A stretch of 64,000 bases of DNA from Altibacter lentus (GCF_000746845.1 NZ_KN050846.1:1123394-1187393), one strand, 5' to 3'; counted from the stretch's first letter, positions 1 to 9,270 are shown. The notes: generated by a model from the sequence alone, not told the origin. A program made the numbers and translations.

Positions 1-1
1 A

Positions 2-1888
2 GGAAGTGGAAAGACCTTTACTGTAGCCAATGTAGTGGAAGCGGTACAAAAACCTACGCTCGTCCTGGCGCATAACAAAACACTGGCGGCACAATTATAT
101 ACGGAGTTCAAGAACCTGTTTCCCAAGAATGCGGTTGAATACTTCGTCTCTTATTATGATTATTATCAACCGGAAGCGTTCATTCCTTCAAGTGGAACTT
201 ATATTGAAAAAGACCTTTCTATCAATGAAGAGATCGAGGTAATGCGATTGAGTACAACATCCTCTCTCCTTTCGGGACGACGGGATGTATTAGTAGTTGC
301 TTCCGTATCGTGTTTGTACGGCATTGGGAATCCGGTCGAGTTCCAGAAGAACGTAATCGGTTTGCAGAGCGGACAGATCATTTCTCGCACCAAGTTATTA
401 CACATGTTGGTCCAGAGTCTGTATTCCCGTACCGAGGCTGAATTCAACCACGGCCGTTTCAGAATAAAAGGAGATACCGTAGATGTGTTCCCGAGCTATG
501 CCGATATGGCGTTCCGAATTCACTTTTTTGGAGATGAGATCGAAGAGATCGAATCATTTGACCCCAAAACCAATGAGGTTCTAGAAAAATATGATCGCCT
601 CAATATTTATCCGGCTAATATGTTTGTTACCTCTCCGGATGTTTTACAAAGTGCCATTCGGGATATACAGGATGACTTGGTGAAACAAGTTGATTATTTT
701 AAAGAGATCGGAAAGCATCTGGAGGCAAAACGATTGGAAGAACGCACCAATTTCGATCTGGAGATGATCCGGGAACTGGGGTATTGCAGCGGCATCGAGA
801 ACTACTCGCGTTATCTCGACAGGCGACTCCCCGGGACACGTCCCTTTTGTTTATTGGATTATTTTCCCGAAGATTATTTGATGATCGTAGATGAAAGTCA
901 CGTGTCCATCCCACAAGTGGGCGCCATGTATGGCGGAGATCGCTCTCGGAAAGAGAATTTGGTGGAGTATGGGTTCAGACTACCCGCGGCTATGGACAAC
1001 CGCCCTCTTAAATTCGAAGAATTTGAAGCGTTACAAAATCAGGTGATCTACGTGAGTGCTACCCCCGCAGACTATGAGTTGGAAAAGAGCGGTGGTGTCT
1101 ATGTCGAACAGATCATTCGCCCCACCGGACTGTTAGATCCTCCTATAGAAGTGCGTCCAAGTCTCAACCAGATCGACGACCTTTTGGAAGAGATCCAGCT
1201 GCGTATCGAAAAAGACGAACGCGTTTTGGTCACCACACTTACCAAACGAATGGCCGAGGAGTTGACCAAATATTTGACCCGTGTTCAAATACGGTGTCGC
1301 TATATTCACAGCGATGTGGATACCCTGGAGCGTGTTGAGATCATGCAGGACCTTCGTTTAGGACTCTTCGACGTATTGGTAGGGGTGAATCTTTTACGGG
1401 AAGGACTTGATCTTCCTGAAGTATCACTCGTAGCGATCCTTGATGCAGATAAAGAAGGATTTTTGCGAAGTAATAGATCGCTTACACAAACAGTTGGGCG
1501 AGCGGCAAGACACCTTAACGGAAAAGCCATTATGTATGCCGACAAGATCACTAAAAGCATGCAGGCAACCATTGACGGGACCGAATACCGAAGAGCGAAA
1601 CAACTGGCTTACAATGCCGAACATAACATTACACCCACTGCAATAAAAAAATCCTTTGAGAATTCACTTACCAAATCCAAGCAGCAGGCTTATACCTTTG
1701 AAACGGCAGATACATTGGCCGCCGCCGAACCTGATGATGTATATTTGACCAAGGCCCAGATCGAAAAGAAGATACGTGACACCCGAAAAGCCATGGAAAA
1801 AGCAGCGAAGGATCTCGATTTTATGATGGCTGCAAAGCTTCGGGATAAGATAAAGACGCTTCAGAAAAGCTTGGAAGAAGTTTTATAA
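2..1888 (+). CDS. uvrB: UvrABC system protein B, 5' end outside window
   Basis: Helicase-like damage-verification subunit of nucleotide excision repair; it is loaded by UvrA and then recruits UvrC. The frame is open from base 2, and the first residues GSGKT are the end of the Walker A motif, so roughly the first 40 residues lie outside the window. A GTG at 35 is only an internal codon. Visible: the beta-hairpin region ([12 protein letters not shown], then [13 protein letters not shown]), the helicase motif DESHVSIPQ, the C-terminal helicase part with [16 protein letters not shown] and QTVGRAARH, and a C-terminal UVR motif ([14 protein letters not shown]) that contacts UvrC. All core motifs look intact. 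The next gene follows 43 bp downstream on the same strand. Confidence 0.97.
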   Translation, partial: GSGKTFTVANVVEAVQKPTLVLAHNKTLAAQLYTEFKNLFPKNAVEYFVSYYDYYQPEAFIPSSGTYIEKDLSINEEIEVMRLSTTSSLLSGRRDVLVVASVSCLYGIGNPVEFQKNVIGLQSGQIISRTKLLHMLVQSLYSRTEAEFNHGRFRIKGDTVDVFPSYADMAFRIHFFGDEIEEIESFDPKTNEVLEKYDRLNIYPANMFVTSPDVLQSAIRDIQDDLVKQVDYFKEIGKHLEAKRLEERTNFDLEMIRELGYCSGIENYSRYLDRRLPGTRPFCLLDYFPEDYLMIVDESHVSIPQVGAMYGGDRSRKENLVEYGFRLPAAMDNRPLKFEEFEALQNQVIYVSATPADYELEKSGGVYVEQIIRPTGLLDPPIEVRPSLNQIDDLLEEIQLRIEKDERVLVTTLTKRMAEELTKYLTRVQIRCRYIHSDVDTLERVEIMQDLRLGLFDVLVGVNLLREGLDLPEVSLVAILDADKEGFLRSNRSLTQTVGRAARHLNGKAIMYADKITKSMQATIDGTEYRRAKQLAYNAEHNITPTAIKKSFENSLTKSKQQAYTFETADTLAAAEPDDVYLTKAQIEKKIRDTRKAMEKAAKDLDFMMAAKLRDKIKTLQKSLEEVL

Positions 1889-1931
1889 CCCCCTTAACAG
1901 TAGGTAGCTTCTGTAGTTTGTATATTTCCCT

Positions 1932-2504
1932 ATGATAACTTCAGAAGACATTCAGCTTGATAATAAACAAATTCCGGATAGCATTAAAAAAGAGGCCTTA
2001 ACAGCGCTTTCGCATTATCCGGAGCTATATGCAAGCGAGATCATCTTCCGCTTCAAGGATCATATCAAGAAATCGACGATGCAGGCGCAGCCTACCTGGA
2101 AGAGCTTCCTGACCACCCGAAAGAATCGTTCGTATATAATTCTAATAAGCCGTCGCATACAGATCGATCAGGAAGAATTCACCATTGAAGATATTCCAAG
2201 CGACGTGATCGTTGGCTGGCTGGGCCACGAGTTGGGTCATGTAATGGATTACAGGAACAGGGGGCGTTTCTCGATGCTGCTCTTTGGGATCAAGTATCTA
2301 TATTCACGGGCCCATATTCAGGAAGTGGAACGTGCTGCAGACACCTATGCCATTAGACATGGGATGGGCGATTATATTTTGCAGACCAAGAATTTTATCC
2401 TGGAACATGCCCACATTTCAGAAAAATATAAAGAGCGTATTCGAAATCTGTATATGTCGCCTGAAGAGGTCATGCAACTGATCAATGAAGGGGAATTGGC
2501 GTAG
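1932..2504 (+). CDS. M48-like zinc metallopeptidase domain protein (190 aa)
   Basis: Small protein with a clear gluzincin signature: HELGH at residues 99-103, and ERAAD at 133-137, the ExxxD arrangement in which Glu is the third zinc ligand in M48-type peptidases. No signal peptide; a weakly hydrophobic stretch (SMLLFGIKYLY, about 114-124) follows the HExxH helix. I infer a cytoplasmic or peripherally membrane-bound protease; substrate unknown. It lies 43 bp after uvrB and could be co-transcribed, and it converges on the GH3 gene with only 4 bp between stop codons. I do not recognise a characterised orthologue. Confidence 0.75.
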   Translation: MITSEDIQLDNKQIPDSIKKEALTALSHYPELYASEIIFRFKDHIKKSTMQAQPTWKSFLTTRKNRSYIILISRRIQIDQEEFTIEDIPSDVIVGWLGHELGHVMDYRNRGRFSMLLFGIKYLYSRAHIQEVERAADTYAIRHGMGDYILQTKNFILEHAHISEKYKERIRNLYMSPEEVMQLINEGELA

Positions 2505-2508
2505 TCGT

Positions 2509-4029
2509 CTATTGGGTTTTTACAAAGGCTTCCCAATCTGCAAATTTCTCTTCGTTCATGACGCGCTCCATTTTTACTTGTCCGCCCTTCTTTTTATTGC
2601 GTGCATTCCATTCGTAGAAAACATTGGGAGATACCGTAGTTACCTTTACCCCTTTCAAAGCTTTGGATCGGGCGACCTTATAGTTTTTGTTCGCTTCTTT
2701 TAGTGCCTCGTCCAGTGCTTCGGAAAGTTTTTTGGGGTCTGTACCGGCCTCCGTGCCCAAATACCAACTGTGGTAAAACTCATTATCGATCTTTACTGCT
2801 GCCAAGGTGAACTCGGGAATCTCAATATCAAATTCTTTTTCCAGTTCTCTCAAAGCCGTCTCCATTTTATTGACTGAAAGTTGTGATCCCACCACGTTGA
2901 GAAAGAATTTGGTGCGTCCGGTGATCTTGATCTCGGCCTTTTCAACATTGGTAAAAGCAATGGTGTCACCAATAAGATAACGCCAGGCCCCGGACACCGT
3001 ACTTATGAGTAAAACATAATCGATATCTTTCTGCACTTCGGAAAGACTCACAACCGGTGCTTTTTGGTCCAAAGAGCCGTCTTCCAAAATATATTCGGGT
3101 TTAAAAGGCACGAACTCGAAGTAGATACCATTATCGGTCACTAACTTCATTGCGGTTGTTTCGGGGCGTTGCTGAAAGGCGATAAATCCTTCTGAAGCAA
3201 GGTACGTATCGATCACGGTTACCGGTTTGGACAACAACTGTTTAAAACATTTCTCGTATGGCTGAAAGGCCACGCCGCCACTGGTATACACTTGCAGATT
3301 TGGCCATACATCGTGAATGGTTCGCGCATTGTGATAGTCGATCACTTTTTTCATCATAAGCTCTATCCACGACGGAATTCCGCTTAAAGCGCCTATATCC
3401 CATTCTTTTGCACGTTTTGCAATAGTTTCGACACGTTCATCCCAGTCATCGATCTTTGCAATGTCCTCACCCGGTTTGTAATAGCCCTGAAACCAAAAAG
3501 GAATGTTACTGGCACTGATCCCGCTGATCTCTCCTTCGAGGAACTCTCCACGAGATTGGAGGTCTGTTGAACTTCCCAGCATCATGATCTCTTTCTCGAA
3601 AAAATCGGAGGGAAGGTCGAAATTGGTCAATGCGCCCACCTGCTTGACCCCTGCCGTTCGAATGGCATCTATCATTTCTTTGGTTACCGGTATCCGTTTA
3701 CTGGATTTACCTGTAGTCCCGCTGCTAAGCGCAAAATAAGCCGGTTTTCCCGGCCAGGTGATATCTTCCATTCCATCGATGACTCGATCCCACCATTCCT
3801 CTTTCATTTTGCTGTAATCGTGATAGGGAACGGCTTCGGTAAAAGATTTCTCTATCGCTTCGGAAGAAAGGATCTTCTTAAAACCGTAATACTTTCCGAA
3901 GGCTGTATCCTTTGCAGTTTCCAATAAGTGTTTAAGTACCATTTGCTGTGCTTCAGAAGGTGTCTTTTCAGAAACCAAAGAATCCCTAAGGTCGATAGCT
4001 GTTTTTATGATACTCCCCAATATTGCCAT
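2509..4029 (-). CDS. GH3 auxin-responsive promoter family protein (acyl-adenylate-forming, putative acyl-amido synthetase)
   Basis: 506 aa, full length for the GH3 family of the ANL adenylating superfamily. The ATP-phosphate-binding loop SSGTTGKSSK is at residues 102-111. Other family-like stretches are YTSGGVAFQPYEKCF, DTYLASEGF, YRYLIGDT-like (WRYLIGDTIAF) and ITGRTKFFLNVVGSQLS near the hinge. Plant GH3 enzymes adenylate a carboxylic acid (jasmonate, auxin, benzoates) and join it to an amino acid. The bacterial substrate is unknown, so function beyond adenylation plus amide formation is inference. It is a single gene; the upstream gap of 111 bp separates it from divergently read rluF. Confidence 0.85.
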   Translation of the reverse strand: MAILGSIIKTAIDLRDSLVSEKTPSEAQQMVLKHLLETAKDTAFGKYYGFKKILSSEAIEKSFTEAVPYHDYSKMKEEWWDRVIDGMEDITWPGKPAYFALSSGTTGKSSKRIPVTKEMIDAIRTAGVKQVGALTNFDLPSDFFEKEIMMLGSSTDLQSRGEFLEGEISGISASNIPFWFQGYYKPGEDIAKIDDWDERVETIAKRAKEWDIGALSGIPSWIELMMKKVIDYHNARTIHDVWPNLQVYTSGGVAFQPYEKCFKQLLSKPVTVIDTYLASEGFIAFQQRPETTAMKLVTDNGIYFEFVPFKPEYILEDGSLDQKAPVVSLSEVQKDIDYVLLISTVSGAWRYLIGDTIAFTNVEKAEIKITGRTKFFLNVVGSQLSVNKMETALRELEKEFDIEIPEFTLAAVKIDNEFYHSWYLGTEAGTDPKKLSEALDEALKEANKNYKVARSKALKGVKVTTVSPNVFYEWNARNKKKGGQVKMERVMNEEKFADWEAFVKTQ

Positions 4030-4126
4030 AACATCTTGTTAGTGTTTAAAAGTACTGAAACCCTAAAAAACAGTCTTTATCTTTAATGGAAGTTTAACCT
4101 TTTTTCGAAGAACGTTTTCATTGTAG

Positions 4127-4134
4127 TATCTTTG
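4127..4134 (+). promoter_or_regulatory. Bacteroidota-type -7 promoter element of rluF
   Basis: TATCTTTG matches TAnnTTTG, the -7 element of the Bacteroidota primary sigma factor. It ends only 6 nt before the ATG at 4141, so transcription should start within a few bases of the start codon. No clear -33 TTG is seen at the usual distance. Confidence 0.6.
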
Positions 4135-4140
4135 CGTGTT

Positions 4141-4926
4141 ATGTCAAACCATCCCGACTCCATTAGAATCAATAAAGCCATTAGCGACAGTGGCTTTTGT
4201 TCACGTCGAAAAGCAGACACCCTCATTGAGGAAGGTCGTGTTACGTTGAACGGCACTAAGGTAACCTTAGGCGATCGTGCCATGCCCGATGATGAGATAC
4301 GGGTGGATGGGAAATTGATCACCGAGAATGATACGCTTGTCTATATCGCCTTGAACAAACCGGTAGGTATTACTTGTACCACAGATAGGCGTGTAGAAGG
4401 AAATGTGGTTGATTTTATAAACCATAAGGAGCGGATTTTTCATGTTGGTAGGTTGGACAAACCCAGCGAAGGCTTATTGTTAATGACCAACGACGGCGAT
4501 ATTGTGAATAAGATCCTAAGGGCCGGGAACGAACATGAAAAGGAATACATTGTTAAGGTAGATCGACCGGTAACCGATGAGTTTGTCAAGAAAATGAGTC
4601 AGGGTGTACCGCTACACGAGTTGGAAGTAACTACCAAACCTTGTGTGGTGGAACGTGTAAGTAGATTTGTTTTTAGGATCGTTCTGGTACAGGGGTTAAA
4701 CCGACAAATAAGAAGAATGTGCGACTATCTGGAATATGAGGTCGTGGAATTGAAACGCATACGCATCATGAATATTGAATTGGGATCGCTGCCAACAGGA
4801 TCATGGCGCGATCTTACAGCGAAGGAATTGCAGGGCTTAAAAGATGCTGTTTCACATTCAGATAACGCACCGCAAGCCACACGTCTAGAAAGAACTTCCG
4901 GCAGACGGAGAAGAGGACGCGGATAA
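4141..4926 (+). CDS. rluF: 23S rRNA pseudouridine synthase, RluF/RluB type
   Basis: 261 aa. An N-terminal S4 RNA-binding domain (about residues 7-55; IRINKAISDSGFCSRRKADT) is followed by the pseudouridine synthase domain with the catalytic-Asp motif GRLDKPSEGLLLMTNDGD (Asp106) and GLNRQIRRMCDYL near the end. It isomerises a uridine of the large-subunit rRNA; the exact site cannot be read, though the sequence is closest in feel to RluF. A short basic tail (SGRRRRGRG) ends the protein. The ATG at 4141 is chosen over an in-frame TTG at 4132, because that TTG lies inside the -7 promoter element. Confidence 0.9.
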   Translation: MSNHPDSIRINKAISDSGFCSRRKADTLIEEGRVTLNGTKVTLGDRAMPDDEIRVDGKLITENDTLVYIALNKPVGITCTTDRRVEGNVVDFINHKERIFHVGRLDKPSEGLLLMTNDGDIVNKILRAGNEHEKEYIVKVDRPVTDEFVKKMSQGVPLHELEVTTKPCVVERVSRFVFRIVLVQGLNRQIRRMCDYLEYEVVELKRIRIMNIELGSLPTGSWRDLTAKELQGLKDAVSHSDNAPQATRLERTSGRRRRGRG

Positions 4927-4950
4927 ACCTGAAAATTAGGGCATAAAAAA

Positions 4951-4978
4951 ACCACGCACCGATTGAGTAGCACGTGGT
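4951..4978 (-). terminator. Intrinsic terminator of the small heat shock gene
   Basis: Read on the minus strand: stem ACCACG / CGTGGT with a 16-nt loop, followed by a run of seven T. It sits 34 nt past the hsp20 stop. Just 5' of the hairpin (minus strand) is TTTGGTTAGTTAGTTGA, a sequence resembled by the one before the terminator at 63630. Confidence 0.8.
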
Positions 4979-5011
4979 CATTTTCAACTAACTAACCAAA
5001 TTAAATTTCAA

Positions 5012-5437
5012 TTATGAAATCTCAACCATTCTTTTAATCTCTTTATTAGCTTCCTTTTTTGGTATTTGTATCATTAAAATACCGTTGTTATACGAAGCAT
5101 CAATCTTTTCGGCTTCAACTGTTTCCGGAAGTATGAAAGACCGCTCAAAATTTGTAAAATCGAAATCTTTACGAGCGTACTTAAAAGGAGTCTTTTTTTC
5201 ATTTTCTTCCGAACCTTTTGAAGAAACTTTTAATACTTCTTTTTCGATTTCAACAGCAATGTTTTCCTTCTTTAAACCGGGCACTGCCAGTTCAATTACA
5301 AAGGTCGATAAATTCTCTTTAATATTTAAAGATGGAATGCTAAAGTTTTCATAATTAGACACATCCAGTCTGTTTTCAGGAATGAGACCCTCAAAAAATG
5401 AAGGGAACCAAACGTTATTTTTATTAACTACTTTCAT
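5012..5437 (-). CDS. Small heat shock protein, Hsp20/alpha-crystallin family
   Basis: 141 aa, typical size. A short N-terminal arm is followed by an alpha-crystallin domain from about residue 38 to 135, with the conserved A-x-x-x-G-L stretch (ELAVPGLKKENIAVEIE) and the beta-strand motif NGILMIQIPKKE. ATP-independent holdase in the cytoplasm that binds unfolding proteins during heat or oxidative stress. Monocistronic, with its own terminator 34 nt downstream. The upstream 200 bp show no CIRCE-type inverted repeat that I can see, so control remains open. Confidence 0.93.
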   Translation of the reverse strand: MKVVNKNNVWFPSFFEGLIPENRLDVSNYENFSIPSLNIKENLSTFVIELAVPGLKKENIAVEIEKEVLKVSSKGSEENEKKTPFKYARKDFDFTNFERSFILPETVEAEKIDASYNNGILMIQIPKKEANKEIKRMVEIS

Positions 5438-5641
5438 TATGTTTTAGTATAAAAAATTTCACTTTTTCTATACCAGATATAACAATAAAGGTTCCACAAT
5501 ATCCATCAGGACATTTTGACCTAAAAACGAGTTGATAAGCTGCCTTTTTGACGCATTCATGAGTTTTTAAAATAAGATTTAAATGAATTTTAAGAAAAAA
5601 GCATCCGAATATAGGTACTTTTAAAAACAATACCGAGGCTT

Positions 5642-6931
5642 ATGAAAGACGTTTACGTGCGATTGGTCACTTTCTTTAACACCATAAAAAGTAAGATCGC
5701 GTTCTACCCCACCCTAATATCCATCGCAGGATTCGCATTCGCATTTTTCATGATGTCTCTGGAAGATAAAGGAATATCCAAGAAGCTGATTGAAAAATTT
5801 CCTCAACTTGTCTTAGAAGACGGTGATACGGCACTTACCATATTGAGTGTTTGTATAGGCGGACTCATTTCGATGATGGTCTTTAGTTTCTCGATGGTCA
5901 TGCTACTACTGAGCCAAGCGTCCAGTAATTTTTCTCCGCGATTATTACCGGGCTTGATCTCCGATAAAAACCACCAGATCATTCTGGGTTCCTATCTCGC
6001 CACCATCCTCTACAACATCTTTACTTTATTTTCCATCGAACCCACAGACGAAAAATATACACTGCCTGGCTTTTCGATCCTGCTGGGTATTGTATTCACC
6101 ATTTTATGTCTGGTACTGTTCTTATATTTTATCCATAATATTTCCCAGAGCATTCAGATCAATAATATTCTGGATTCCATCTACCATAAGTCACGCAAAC
6201 GGTTGAGTACCATTATCGAAAAAGAGAATGAAAAGGATGCCGCGCTTATTGAAAATTTTCCTGATACCAAGGACTGGCATCCCTATACCCCAATTACGAG
6301 CGGGTATTTTCAAAACATTTCATTGCGCAATATTATTACCATTGCTAAAGAACTAGATACTCGATTCTATATCTCAGTGCCCAAAGGGCTATTTGTTTTA
6401 AAGAATGCGCCGTTCTTATATTCTGAAAAGAAGCTGGAAGACGAAACAGTGAAACAAATACTTTCCAACATTAATTTTGCCCGAGGAGAATTGGTAGAAG
6501 ACAATTATATTCTTGCCTTTAAGCAAATTACCGAGATTGCCGTGAAAGCCATGTCTCCGGGGGTCAATGATCCCGGCACCGCTATCAATGCCATAGATTA
6601 CCTAACTGAATTATTCTCGTTGCGAATGCAAAAACGGGATTCGGGGGTATTGGTTTATAAAGGGAACGCCTATTTGAAGGTCGCTGTCGTCAACTTCGAA
6701 GAATTGCTGTATAACGTGATGGCTAGTTTGCGCACGTACTGTAAACACGATCCTATCATCGTCCAAAAACTTATATGGATGCTGGGATACCTTAAAGAGC
6801 AATCACCATTTGATGAAGGGTATACAGAAATGATAGAGAAGGAATTGAGCTTACTTCTGAAGGAAGCCAAAGAAGCTTTTGATTCGGCAACAGATGTTAA
6901 AAAAGTAGCACAAGCCAGCAAAAATATTTAG
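5642..6931 (+). CDS. DUF2254 family inner-membrane protein
   Basis: 429 aa. Four predicted membrane segments lie in the first 160 residues (about 20-40, 68-92, 105-125, 133-155), followed by a long soluble C-terminal part. The order and the segment SFSMVMLLLSQASSNFSPRLLPGL are typical of DUF2254. A second conserved block reads ITEIAVKAMSPGVNDPGTA, also characteristic. The family has no established function; I infer an integral membrane protein of unknown role. Its TAG stop overlaps the TAA of the convergent downstream gene (6928-6931). Confidence 0.85.
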   Translation: MKDVYVRLVTFFNTIKSKIAFYPTLISIAGFAFAFFMMSLEDKGISKKLIEKFPQLVLEDGDTALTILSVCIGGLISMMVFSFSMVMLLLSQASSNFSPRLLPGLISDKNHQIILGSYLATILYNIFTLFSIEPTDEKYTLPGFSILLGIVFTILCLVLFLYFIHNISQSIQINNILDSIYHKSRKRLSTIIEKENEKDAALIENFPDTKDWHPYTPITSGYFQNISLRNIITIAKELDTRFYISVPKGLFVLKNAPFLYSEKKLEDETVKQILSNINFARGELVEDNYILAFKQITEIAVKAMSPGVNDPGTAINAIDYLTELFSLRMQKRDSGVLVYKGNAYLKVAVVNFEELLYNVMASLRTYCKHDPIIVQKLIWMLGYLKEQSPFDEGYTEMIEKELSLLLKEAKEAFDSATDVKKVAQASKNI

Positions 6932-7326
6932 TTGTAATACGTCTGAAATATCTTTAGAAGTTGTTCTGAAGGAATAATCTTATCTTCGTATTCTTCCATC
7001 CGTAGTAAGATTTGATCGACCACCCCGGGACGTATCCCCATCTTAAGACCAAAATTACGTACTGCAACGATCTCTTTTTGGTGGGTTTCCTTATCTACGT
7101 TCATAACTAATACCAGTTTGTAGAAATGTGTGATACGTTCCAGTTCGGTTAGTAATGGCTTTGAGGGTAACGGGTTCTCGAAAAGTTCTTTCACTTCAGC
7201 TGAAGAAATTCGCATACGTTCTGCCAAACGTACGATAAAATCATATTCTACCTCGGTTACTTTCTCATCGGCCCTTGCCAGGGCAATAAGATCACTAATA
7301 AGTGCTTTGTTCACAAATTTATCCAT
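6928..7326 (-). CDS. TerB-like helical protein (132 aa)
   Basis: All-helical acidic protein of the tellurite-resistance TerB fold: it opens with NKALISDLIALARADEKVTEVEYDFIVRLAERM-type helices, where ARADEKVTEVE is the usual acidic metal-binding corner, followed by a second repeat-like half ending in ILLRMEEYEDKIIPSEQLL. TerB-like domains bind divalent metal and are found in membrane-linked stress complexes. Here it stands alone, so any tellurite role is not supported. It overlaps the DUF2254 stop by 4 bp tail to tail. Confidence 0.65.
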   Translation of the reverse strand: MDKFVNKALISDLIALARADEKVTEVEYDFIVRLAERMRISSAEVKELFENPLPSKPLLTELERITHFYKLVLVMNVDKETHQKEIVAVRNFGLKMGIRPGVVDQILLRMEEYEDKIIPSEQLLKIFQTYYN

Positions 7327-7341
7327 GCCGTAAAAATAAAA

Positions 7342-7370
7342 AAAATCCCGGATGATGAGGCCGGGATTTT
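7342..7370 (-). terminator. Intrinsic terminator downstream of the 111-aa secreted protein gene
   Basis: On the minus strand, stem AAAATCCCGG / CCGGGATTTT with a 9-nt loop, then eight T. It lies 18 nt beyond the stop codon at 7389. Confidence 0.85.
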
Positions 7371-7388
7371 ATGAATAACTTGCAACAA

Positions 7389-7724
7389 TTAACCTTCAGA
7401 TCTAAGCAGGACAGGTAGCTTGTAAACTCTGCCTGTATCCAGATCGGCGTCCAATTTCTTATAATTAAGACGTGATTTTACATACAATTCTACGACTTTC
7501 ATTTCGGTTTCCACAGAAAGGACAACCACCTCACTCTCGTCATTCAACATAAAGGTGACCATGGCCGGTACGTCGTTTTCAACCTCGAAAGAGGGGCTTT
7601 TTAAAAGTTTTTCAAACTGAAGGGTAGTTGGGTCTAGTTCAATTTCGGAAGGCAGACTTGCCGCCGATGCAAGGGTTCCTACAAGTAGCACTCCGGCTAC
7701 CAAAAAGGCTTTCATTTGTTTCAT
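7389..7724 (-). CDS. Small secreted protein of unknown function (111 aa)
   Basis: Sec signal peptide MKQMKAFLVAGVLLVGTLASAA with probable cleavage after AAS/ASA near residue 22, leaving about 88 residues. The mature part is a single small beta-rich domain (PAMVTFMLNDESEVVVLSVETE, then VKSRLNYKKLD). Paralogous small secreted proteins of this look are common in flavobacteria but I know no function. Monocistronic with its own terminator. No cysteines in the mature part, so probably a periplasmic protein without disulfides. Confidence 0.75.
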   Translation of the reverse strand: MKQMKAFLVAGVLLVGTLASAASLPSEIELDPTTLQFEKLLKSPSFEVENDVPAMVTFMLNDESEVVVLSVETEMKVVELYVKSRLNYKKLDADLDTGRVYKLPVLLRSEG

Positions 7725-7844
7725 AACTGTTCGTTTTAAAGATTGATATACTTAATAGACTCGTATTCTGTTAGATGTGTTACGCTTCAACCGTACATTT
7801 AACATTTTGTTAACGCAATGTTCTGTGTATCAATCAAAAAAAAA

Positions 7845-7868
7845 GCCTTCCCAAAAAATTGAGAAGGC
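7845..7868 (-). terminator. Intrinsic terminator of sucC
   Basis: Minus strand: GCCTTC / GAAGGC stem with an AT-rich loop, followed by nine T. It starts 24 nt after the sucC stop at 7893. Confidence 0.8.
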
Positions 7869-7892
7869 GTACTATAAGTATATGTCCCGGAC

Positions 7893-9083
7893 TTATGCGA
7901 GCACAGCTTGCACTTTATCGGCTGCCTCTTGGAATTCGATGGCACTATGCACATCCAGTCCGCTATTATCAATGATCTCCTTTGCAATATCCGCATTGGT
8001 TCCTTGCAAACGAACGATAATGGGAACGTGAATGGTACCCATGTTCTTGTAAGCATCTACAATTCCTTGTGCCACACGATCACAACGAACAATACCTCCA
8101 AAAATATTGACAAGTATCGCTTTCACATTAGGATCCTTTAAAATAAGTTTAAAAGCAGCTTCCACACGTTCGGCATCTGCTGTTCCTCCAACATCCAGGA
8201 AATTTGCCGGCTCTCCGCCTGCCTGCTTGATGAGGTCCATCGTAGCCATTGCCAATCCGGCACCGTTCACCATACATCCAACGTTTCCGTCAAGGTCCAC
8301 ATAATTCAAGCCTACTGCTTTCGCTTCTACTTCGGTAGGATTTTCCTCACGAAGGTCTCGCATTGCCTCATAATCTTTATGGCGGAACAATGAATTATCA
8401 TCAATGGTCACTTTGGCATCGACGGCAATTATTTTATCATCACTTGTTTTTAAGACAGGATTGATCTCGAAAAGTGAGGAATCACTATTCTCGTAGGCTT
8501 TATATAATGCAGTTACGAATTTGGTCATTTGTTTAAAAGCCTGACCGTTTAGCCCAAGGTTAAAGGCAATTCGTCTGGCCTGAAATGGCATTAATCCAGT
8601 AGCAGGATCGATCTCTTCGTGAAAGATCAAGTGTGGTGTCTCTTCAGCAACGGTTTCAATGTCCATGCCTCCTTCGGTAGAGTACATGATCATGTTTTTT
8701 CCGGTGCCTCTGTTAAGCAGTACACTCATATAATATTCTTCGGGTTCACTATCACCCGGATAATAGACATCTTCGGCAACCAACACCTGATGTACTTTTT
8801 TACCCTCTGCACTGGTTTGAGGTGTTACCAAATTCATTCCAATAATGTTTCCTGCGATCTGTTCTACCTCCTGAAGATTCTTGGCCAGTTTTACACCACC
8901 CCCTTTTCCGCGACCTCCGGCATGGACCTGTGCTTTGATAACATGCCATCCGGTACCGGTTTCTTCGGTTAATCTCTTCGCGGCCTCTACAGCTTCGGCA
9001 GGAGTTGTAGCGACGATGCCACGTTGTATTTCAACACCAAAACTATTTAATATTTCTTTTCCTTGATATTCGTGTAAATTCAT
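7893..9083 (-). CDS. sucC: Succinyl-CoA synthetase (ADP-forming) beta subunit
   Basis: 396 aa. TCA-cycle enzyme subunit that carries the ATP-grasp nucleotide site and works with SucD in the cytoplasm to interconvert succinyl-CoA and succinate with substrate-level phosphorylation. Visible motifs: MNLHEYQGKEIL start, GGRGKGGGVKLAKN, FEINPVLKT, NGAGLAMATMDL, and NIFGGIVRCDRVAQG in the CoA-ligase half. The ATG at 9083 is chosen: the frame stays open to 9140, but those upstream codons span the -7 promoter element. sucD is not adjacent, which is usual in flavobacteria. Confidence 0.97.
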   Translation of the reverse strand: MNLHEYQGKEILNSFGVEIQRGIVATTPAEAVEAAKRLTEETGTGWHVIKAQVHAGGRGKGGGVKLAKNLQEVEQIAGNIIGMNLVTPQTSAEGKKVHQVLVAEDVYYPGDSEPEEYYMSVLLNRGTGKNMIMYSTEGGMDIETVAEETPHLIFHEEIDPATGLMPFQARRIAFNLGLNGQAFKQMTKFVTALYKAYENSDSSLFEINPVLKTSDDKIIAVDAKVTIDDNSLFRHKDYEAMRDLREENPTEVEAKAVGLNYVDLDGNVGCMVNGAGLAMATMDLIKQAGGEPANFLDVGGTADAERVEAAFKLILKDPNVKAILVNIFGGIVRCDRVAQGIVDAYKNMGTIHVPIIVRLQGTNADIAKEIIDNSGLDVHSAIEFQEAADKVQAVLA

Positions 9084-9111
9084 AGTACGTGTTTGTCGTT
9101 TTTTGGAACAG

Positions 9112-9119
9112 CAAAAATA
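9112..9119 (-). promoter_or_regulatory. -7 promoter element of sucC
   Basis: TATTTTTG on the minus strand fits TAnnTTTG, 28 nt upstream of the sucC ATG. No -33 TTG at standard spacing is obvious. Confidence 0.5.
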
Positions 9120-9235
9120 GCAAATGTTAGAGGATTGCACTAATCTTTTTTGAAGGGCTTCTCCCGAAATCCCTTCAGAATAAAAAAATCCGGAACTTTT
9201 AGGTCTTTTTTTAAAGTTAATCTTTCAATAGAGTG

Positions 9236-9243
9236 TAATTTTG
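9236..9243 (+). promoter_or_regulatory. -7 promoter element of lysA
   Basis: TAATTTTG fits TAnnTTTG and lies 27 nt before the lysA ATG, predicting a leader of about 20 nt. Confidence 0.5.
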
Positions 9244-9270
9244 GCAAATTATTTTATAAACTGAAACAAA

